A stretch of 41,390 bases of DNA from Darksidea phi (Eukaryota; Ascomycota; Dothideomycetes; Pleosporales; Lentitheciaceae): NCBI GenBank assembly GCA_030770425.1, contig JASJFT010000308.1, forward strand, positions 1 to 41,390, given 5' to 3'. Under the pieces are notes generated by a model that did no database searches, was not told the DNA's origin, and saw only the letters and a list, made by a program, of their open reading frames with translations. Positions 35,097 to 41,390 of this stretch are shown in pieces. Every line of letters starts with the position of its first letter. Positions within the stretch are counted from its first letter, which is position 1. The position numbers were made by a program, and so were the translations under genes.

Positions 35097-36843
35097 CTTA
35101 AACTATAGTATACTTTTAAATCTAATAAGATATTAAAGATTATCCTCTTTAACTTATTTAAGTATTATTCTACTATCTTATTAATTAATATCTATATATA
35201 AATAGACTTAGCGTTTTAATTTAATATTAAGTACTATTAATATAGGTACTAATATAATATTAGTCTTTAAAATTCTTATAATTTCTCTTTAAAACTCTTT
35301 CTATATTTATTTAATATTCTTATAAAGTAATCGAAATAAGGATTCTACCTTAAAGGAGAAGTAAAAGATCTATTACTAATAGTAAATATAGATCTTAATA
35401 AACTATTAAACCTTTTTAATATTTTTATATTCTAGCTAGTTCTAGATCTTTACTACCTTACTACTATTAGAAAATTATCCTTTAATACCTACTTTATAAT
35501 CTATAATTTCTAGTTAAAAGATACCTTAATAGAACTTAGTACTAGATACTATTACCTTTATATATTTAATATCTACTATTACTATATCTAATTTTTAGAT
35601 ATACTTAAATATATATTAATAAACTCTTAGTAATACTTTTTCTTTACTATAAGTATTAGAAGGACTAGCTACTATAATATTATTAATAAATAGTAATATA
35701 TTAGGGAAGTACTTCTCTAGAATCTTTATTACTACCCTTTAAAATATTACTACTAAATTAGTTATATTTATTAGAATAATATACTATCTTACTAGCTTAA
35801 TAGACGTCTAAAAGGTCGTCTTATCCCTTAAACTTATATAAAATAGTATTTAATTATAGCCTAAGAATAGGTTAAAGAGTAAATAGATAGCTCTTCCTAT
35901 TAACTACTTTAAAAACTTATTAATAGAAGGTAGAAGATTTATATCCCTTTTAGTAAAACTATTTAAGATTTAAGTATTATTAATTAATTAGTAGTCTTTA
36001 TTCTTCTTAAGTACTAGGAACTATAGGTTATAATATTAACTATTATATATTTTAAGAGTATCTCGGGTAATTCTTTTATAAATTATTTAAATAGTAATTA
36101 GTTTAAGCCTTTTAGAATATTAAAAGTCTTTTATTTACTAGGTCTTATAAAGTACTATTTAAATCTAATATAGAGGTATTATATTAGAATAAATAGTTAT
36201 TATCTTCGAGAAATCCTATATTAGAGTAGCCTTTTAATAATATATTAGCTTATATATAAGTTCTATTTTAGTAGATTAGAGATCCTCTCTAATATATATC
36301 TCCTTTATTTAACTAGATATTAATTACTAACTTCTTAAGAAGTTTATATATTTAGGCTTAAAGATTCTATTAAATATATCTACTTCTATCTTCCTTAGTA
36401 ATATACGCTTAAGTTACTATTAGATAGCTCTTTTTCTCTAATTCTTTCTTCTAAAATCTATCTTAGTATCCTCGTAGAACTTATTAATAGATTAAACCTT
36501 CTTATTAACTATCTTATAGAGGGTATTAACTTATCTATCTTATTATTAAGAATACTAATTTCTTTTTATAGTATATTAACTTATCTCTAAAAGTATTTAC
36601 TTAACCTTAATATTAGAACCTAAATTTTAATTTAACTCCTTATTATAGTTATTTAAATAAATTAATCTACTTTATTTAAAATATTACTAATACTAACTAA
36701 CTATTAATACTTTTAATACTTCTACTTTATCTACTCCTTTACTAGTCGTCTATTACTAAAGTATTAGTACTTCTATCCCCCCTCTATTCTTCTCTTTCTT
36801 CTCTTCCTTCTCTATATCTTCTTCTACCTTCTTAATACCCTTC
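35097..36843 (-). pseudogene. G-III pol pseudogene, RT and RNase H (first half)
   Basis: This is the 5' part of the G-III pol, read right to left. RT starts near 36020 (FLVLKKNKDY), continues with LPSINKFLK near 35930 and has the catalytic stretch LLFINNIIVASPS at about 35660-35695, from FIDDIIVASP with both Asp changed to Asn. RNase H begins at about 35185-35205 (VYLYIDIN). The frame runs to the G-II insertion and continues at 6167: with one target copy removed it reads RFKSIL, stop, FKTKLK, stop, YFTKLKYKVVL. Right of RT (36100-36840) the minus strand is Lys/Glu-rich (for example EEDIEKEEKKEKN near 36800), probably the gag-pol linker. The rest of the element would lie beyond the right edge. 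Confidence 0.75.
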
Positions 36844-37278
36844 TATTATAACCCTAGGATTAGAAGGATACGGGGTAAGCTCTAATATAGCTAGGATAAC
36901 CGAGCTATACTTAGTTAGTAATCTAATATTACGTAACTTAGAAGTTATAGAAGTTACTAAGATAATAACTTCTATAACTACTATAGAAGTTATAGAAGCC
37001 GTAGAAGTTACTACTTCTACTACTACTACTACTACCTTAAGGAATAAGAATAGGTATAAGAGGGTAGAGGATCTCTTAGACTTTTTATTTTAATTCCTTA
37101 TAGTTAATTCTCTTTAGTTTATCTAATACTTATAAATAAGATTAGATCTTTTCCTAAGTAGTTATTCTAGTAATAGAATTCGTTAACTTAACCTAGACCT
37201 ATTAAAATCTAATAATACGATAAACGTACTATCGATCCTAATCTAGATCTTATATTAAAGTACGTATAATATATAATA
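36844..37278 (+). repeat. G-I' 5' LTR (435 bp) with different internal repeats
   Basis: The ends align to the A/B LTR (TATTATAACCCTA at the start, GTACGTATAATATATAATA at the end). The 54-bp repeats of A/B are replaced at about 36941-37035 by GAAGTTATA-type repeats, with a 13-bp inverted pair (36943-36955 and 36967-36979) and a CTA triplet run. Confidence 0.75.
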
Positions 37279-37439
37279 TATTAACTACCTTAAATCTAGA
37301 TTATATTAAATATAATAACTCTATCTAGCTTACGTAATACTTCTAAAGGAAGTATAATAGGAGCTCTAATAGTAAATCTAGCTACTCTCGTCTAATAATA
37401 GGTAGCTTAGATAGTAGAGATATAATAAGCTATAGTATC

Positions 37440-39041
37440 GCTATAAGAAGCGCTATAATAGGTAAGAGTAGAACTTAATAGAAAAGTAAAAGTTAAGATA
37501 TCTAAAAGATATAATAGTAATAAGAAAGGTCTAAAGTCGTTTCTTATATAGATAGATCTATACTATTAGTTTAACTCTACTATATTTACTAGTAATTAGG
37601 ATAAGATTCTTATAGTAGGTATATATATAATAGAAAAGGTAGTAATATAGATATAGCCCCTAGTCGATAATTATATAGCTAACGAAGAAACTCTAAATAA
37701 GTAATACGACGAAATAAAAGTAGTATTTATAAATTAGGACTTCTTTAAGGAATAGATATATATAATTTTTAAAGATATTAATAAGATCTAGTAAATAGAG
37801 TATAAAATTTAGAGACTAAAATAAATAAAATTAATAGGAGCCTATACTACTAAATTTAAATAACTATAGTATAAGATCGATTAGAATAATACTCCTCTTA
37901 TAGTTATATACTATAATAGACTTAAGAAAGTAATTAAAGATAAGCTATCTAGACTTAAGAAGCTAGACGACTTAGTAGAATTAATTAAGATAATAATCTA
38001 TATCGATAACTAACTATATAAACGAGTACTTAAAAAGTAAAATATTATAGAACTAGTTAGAGTCTATAAGAAGAAGTAGTTAGCTTCTAAGTATAGATTC
38101 TATAAGGGTTATAATAAAATAGACGTTAATATAGTCTAAGAAAAGAAATACCTAAAGAATAGAAAATATAAGTAAGATAAGAAGCTATAGAAAGTCCTAG
38201 TAGATAAGATAAAATAATAGCGAGACGAGAAAGTATATCTACGCTATAGAATATAGAAATACTTTACTAAAGAATATAGTAATAAAAAAAAAATATAAGT
38301 AGTTAGAAGGGCGCTAGATATATTAATATAATTAGAGATATCTACTAAAAGACGGACGACTAAGAATTATTTCTAAAAGAATAGTTTAATATAATAGAAA
38401 GTACGAACGAGGAAGTTCCTTATTAATAAAAAGACCTAGAGTTTAAGATTAAAGAACTAAAACTTAATAAGCTAGAGGAGATTAGTATAAAAATAGTTTT
38501 CTAACGATTAACGTATAATAAATACTAGAAGTATAGTAATAGCTAATATATTACTAAGTATTACGTTAAGACGAAAGAGCTAATTTATATTACTAGCGAC
38601 TAAGAATAAATAGTAATAGAGTAGACCCTAAAGCTTTAAGAACTAGAGGGCTATAAGATAATATAGAATTACGAGAATCGAGATTATAATACCTTACTAT
38701 AGACTTATTATATAGGATAGTACGAGTACTATATATAATAAAAGAAAGATACTATAATTTTTCTAAAGGATTATCTATATATATATCTTCTTAATAAAGA
38801 ATATTTAATAACTAAATACTATATATACGACTATAAGAATTAGATTATAGTATATAAAGAGTAAGAATAGCTAGAATAGAACGATTACTATAATAATAAA
38901 TACGAGAAATATTTCCCGATAAAATATACTATAGGATAATAGCTACGAGGACTAATTAAAATAGATACTAAGTAGTATAAATAGGATATTAACTATAGGA
39001 TTATATACTAAGAACCTAACTATAAAGTAATATATTAGATA
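37440..39041 (+). pseudogene. G-I' gag and part of the Cys/His-rich extension
   Basis: It aligns with A from about 16385 to 17989. The Gag core is recognisable (for example near 37920-37990, LKKVIKDKLSRLKKLDDLVELIK), and the segment after the zinc knuckle is also present, so the extension is an old family trait. It is dense in stops. It ends abruptly at the Copia 2 LTR. Confidence 0.65.
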
Positions 39042-39291
39042 TATAAGCGGGTAGGAGTATAGAATAAATATATTAAGTAGTCTAATTATCTAGCTAGGGC
39101 GCGAGTAGAGGGCCTTATATACGAGTTACGCTAGATCTAGTAACTAAATTAATTACTATAAATTAGTATATAATTACTATAACTTTAGTATTATATAGCT
39201 ACTATAAGTTTAGTATAGAGTTATAGTAAATTAGTATAAATTATTATATAAATAGAGTAGTTATATAATATATAGCGCTCGACTACTTATA
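39042..39291 (-). repeat. Copia 2 3' LTR (250 bp)
   Basis: Same length and ends as the Copia 1 LTRs (TATAAGCGG at the start, CTACTTATA at the end). The polypurine tract follows at 39292-39302. Confidence 0.9.
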
Positions 39292-39325
39292 TACCCCCCT
39301 TAGGTTCGAATATAGATTTAAAGCT

Positions 39326-39403
39326 AAAGTTTATTTATTATTTTTAAAGTTTATAGGTTTTAAAGTTTATTTATAAGTTTTAAAGTTTTTATTTTTAAAG
39401 CTT
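39326..39403. repeat. AAAGTTTAT tandem repeats, Copia 2
   Basis: Counterpart of 13511-13588, with the same unit and spacing. Confidence 0.7.
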
Positions 39404-39414
39404 ATTATTAGCTA

Positions 39415-41390
39415 ATAGATCTCCCTCTCCTTATAAGTATAAGGAGCTATATTATAGGTCGAGAGCTAGTCTCTATATTAGTATAGTACTAGGTAGATAG
39501 CCGCTACCGTCGTAGTATATATAGGTTTCTTATATAATTAGACGTCTCTAGAGGTATAAGACCCTTAATTTTACTTTATATAGTATACTAATAGAATTAG
39601 TATACTAGTTTATTAGCTAAATAGTCTATATAGTTAGCTAAAAAGCCTATATAGTAGGAAAATCCTTAAAGTTTAGGAGTAATACCTAATTCTTATATTT
39701 TTACCTAGGTAGTAATTTAGTAAGGCCGTTAGCTAGTTAACTATTTAATAAGATATATAAGATATTAATATTACCTAATAGTACCTTCTAATAAAGCTAG
39801 TAGTAATAGATATTAACGTACTATATTATAGTTTTAAGCCGTAGAGTAGATAAGGTAAGTAGCCGAATTATTTACTAATTATTATAGTATAATAATTATT
39901 CGTAATCTAGATCGAATCTAATATATTCGAATACTCTCTACTACTATATTAGCTTAGTACTAGCTAACGAGACGGCTATTAATTCTACCTTAGTTATTAA
40001 TTTTATAATATATTATTATAGTATAGCCTTCTAATTAATAGGTCTACCGAATAGGAAGAATATATATCCTTATAAGCTCTTCTAGGTAGCCTTATAATTA
40101 GCGAAGGAGGCGTCTAATACTCTATAGAAGTCGGGTATTAGTTTAAATATAAGTTTATTAGTAATATATACTAATTTAATAAATATTAATATATTATAGT
40201 ATATTACTCGATTCTTTATACCTAGTAAATAGGTAATCGTTTAATAGGTAGTATCTAGGTATCGTTACGAAGGATTTATAAGGAATTTAGCTAGTTTTAA
40301 ATAAGCTTTTAAGATATCTAGTTAAGTAGCTCCTACTATATAGCCGATAGATTCGACTAACTAAGCGTATCGTTACTTAACTAAATCTATTATTTCGTTC
40401 TCTAAGGGTATTAGTTCCTTAAGTAGTAATAGTATAGTAGATAGCTTTAAATAGAGCTTTAACGAAGAATACTTCTAAGTAAACTTCTCGATATATAAGC
40501 TCTATAATAGCTAGATTAAGCTATTATCGTAATCTCTAATAGTTTAAATACCGTAGAACGTCTATAGTTCTCCTAGGAATCTAATCTTATATTATTATAA
40601 TAGCTTATACTTAAATTTATATAGGGTAGCTATATATACTAGTATACTAAGGACGATAATATTATTAATAAAGAAGAAGATTAGTAGTTTCTTATTTTTC
40701 TATAGATAGGGAGTATCTTTAATAGGTATAAGGCCTAGCTCTATAAGCGTTTTAGTAAGCTCTTTATACTAGAGTAATAGAGATATCTTTAGGCTATAGA
40801 GCGCTCGGCGTAGTTTCTATAGGTAATTAGAATTAGAGAATCCTTCTAGCTAATAATAGTAGACTAGTATTAATAGCTTAGCGTTAGTAAATACGTTAAT
40901 AGTATTATATTAATAGATTTCTATATTAAAGTAGGTAGTAATAGCTACTAAGGCTCGAAATATTCGAATAGCTAGTATAGTAGCGTAGGTATCTTCTACT
41001 ATTATTTATAGATCGCCGCGTATATAAATCTAAGCCTTATATTTTAATAGGTAGTTTTAATTATTAAGTTTATATTTATATACCTATATTAGTAGGAGAA
41101 CCTTGTTATCTTAAGTATACTAAGTATTATATTCGTCCTAGGTTATCTACTCGTAGGTTTCTTTATATTTAATCGTTACTAGTTCTTATTATATAGCTTA
41201 TAGAAAGCCTTCCTTATAAAGAGATAGTAATTTTATTATATCTTTATAGTATTTTAGTTCTACTAGTAGTTCTATATATTTAAATCGCGTTTTTAGTACT
41301 ATTACTAAGATAGCTATATAGACTAACTAGTAGGCGTTAATAAAGAAGCTAGAGTTCTTCTATATAGGCTTCTTCTTTACTACTCTAGTT
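39415..41390 (-). pseudogene. Copia 2 pol pseudogene, RT and RNase H part
   Basis: The minus strand reads as in Copia 1. The RT catalytic stretch lies at about 40652-40675 (FFINNIIVL), with both Asp changed to Asn, as in copy 1. That the same two residues are lost in both copies suggests either independent RIP at the same strong sites or spread of an already mutated copy. The frame continues beyond the right edge. Confidence 0.75.

Larger units (their letters stand above)
36844..39041 (+). mobile_element. G-I' : older divergent relative of Gypsy A/B, truncated by Copia 2
   Basis: It has a 435-bp 5' LTR (36844-37278) and then gag-region sequence collinear with A to about 17989, where Copia 2 interrupts. 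It differs from A/B by more than RIP transitions, has small indels (net 3 bp in the internal part) and fewer CpG, so it is a distinct and older subfamily. The 5 bp before it are CCTTC (36839-36843); the partner would be outside the window. Confidence 0.8.
39042..41390 (-). mobile_element. Ty1/Copia element 2, partial (3' part in window)
   Basis: Collinear with Copia 1: 39042 corresponds to 13227 and 41390 to 15575, exactly 2348 bases further in both, so no net indel. The sequence before it (39037-39041, AGATA) would be the target site; the right end is outside the window. Confidence 0.92.

Overview
The window looks like repeat-only heterochromatin from a filamentous ascomycete (Pezizomycotina) with active repeat-induced point mutation (RIP). 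The dinucleotides CA and TG are almost absent over long stretches (only a handful in the first 15 kb) and TA is in large excess. Nearly every base traces to LTR retrotransposons, and I found no host gene, tRNA, rRNA or CRISPR array. The species cannot be named from the sequence; an AT-isochore or a centromeric/pericentromeric block both fit.

Layout, outermost (oldest) to innermost. (1) 1-1680 is the gag/protease side of a minus-strand Ty3/Gypsy element, copy C1, which runs off the left edge. (2) It is interrupted at 1681 by a second minus-strand Gypsy family, here G-III, present as 1681-6172 and 35097-36843. (3) Inside the RNase H of G-III sits a complete minus-strand chromodomain Gypsy element, G-II (6173-35096, 186-bp LTRs), of the same family as C1. 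(4) G-II carries two insertions: a minus-strand Ty1/Copia element (13227-26198, 250-bp LTRs, TSD ATATT) and a plus-strand Gypsy element B (26818-34173, 435-bp LTRs, TSD TTAGA). (5) The Copia element is itself split by Gypsy element A (15789-23144, TSD TAGTA), a sister of B. At the right end G-III is interrupted at 36844 by G-I', an older divergent relative of A/B, which a second Copia copy (39042 to beyond the right edge) cuts short. The stack is five elements deep at 15789-23144.

All coding regions are pseudogenes. Domain order can still be read in each: gag with a CCHC knuckle, a Cys/His-rich segment, protease, RT, RNase H, integrase and chromodomain in A/B; RT, RNase H, integrase and chromodomain in G-II; RT, RNase H and integrase in G-III; gag, integrase and RT in Copia. 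Stop codons and lost metal ligands are nearly all explained by CA>TA or TG>TA changes.

The most unusual observation is an antisense reading frame (about 186 codons) between the end of pol and the 3' LTR of A and B. Once RIP is allowed for, it matches the fungal Zn(II)2Cys6 spacing exactly (C-x2-C-x6-C-x8-C-x2-C-x6-C) and is followed by a probable coiled coil. G-II, and perhaps G-III, also have a long region downstream of pol with weak antisense coding signal.
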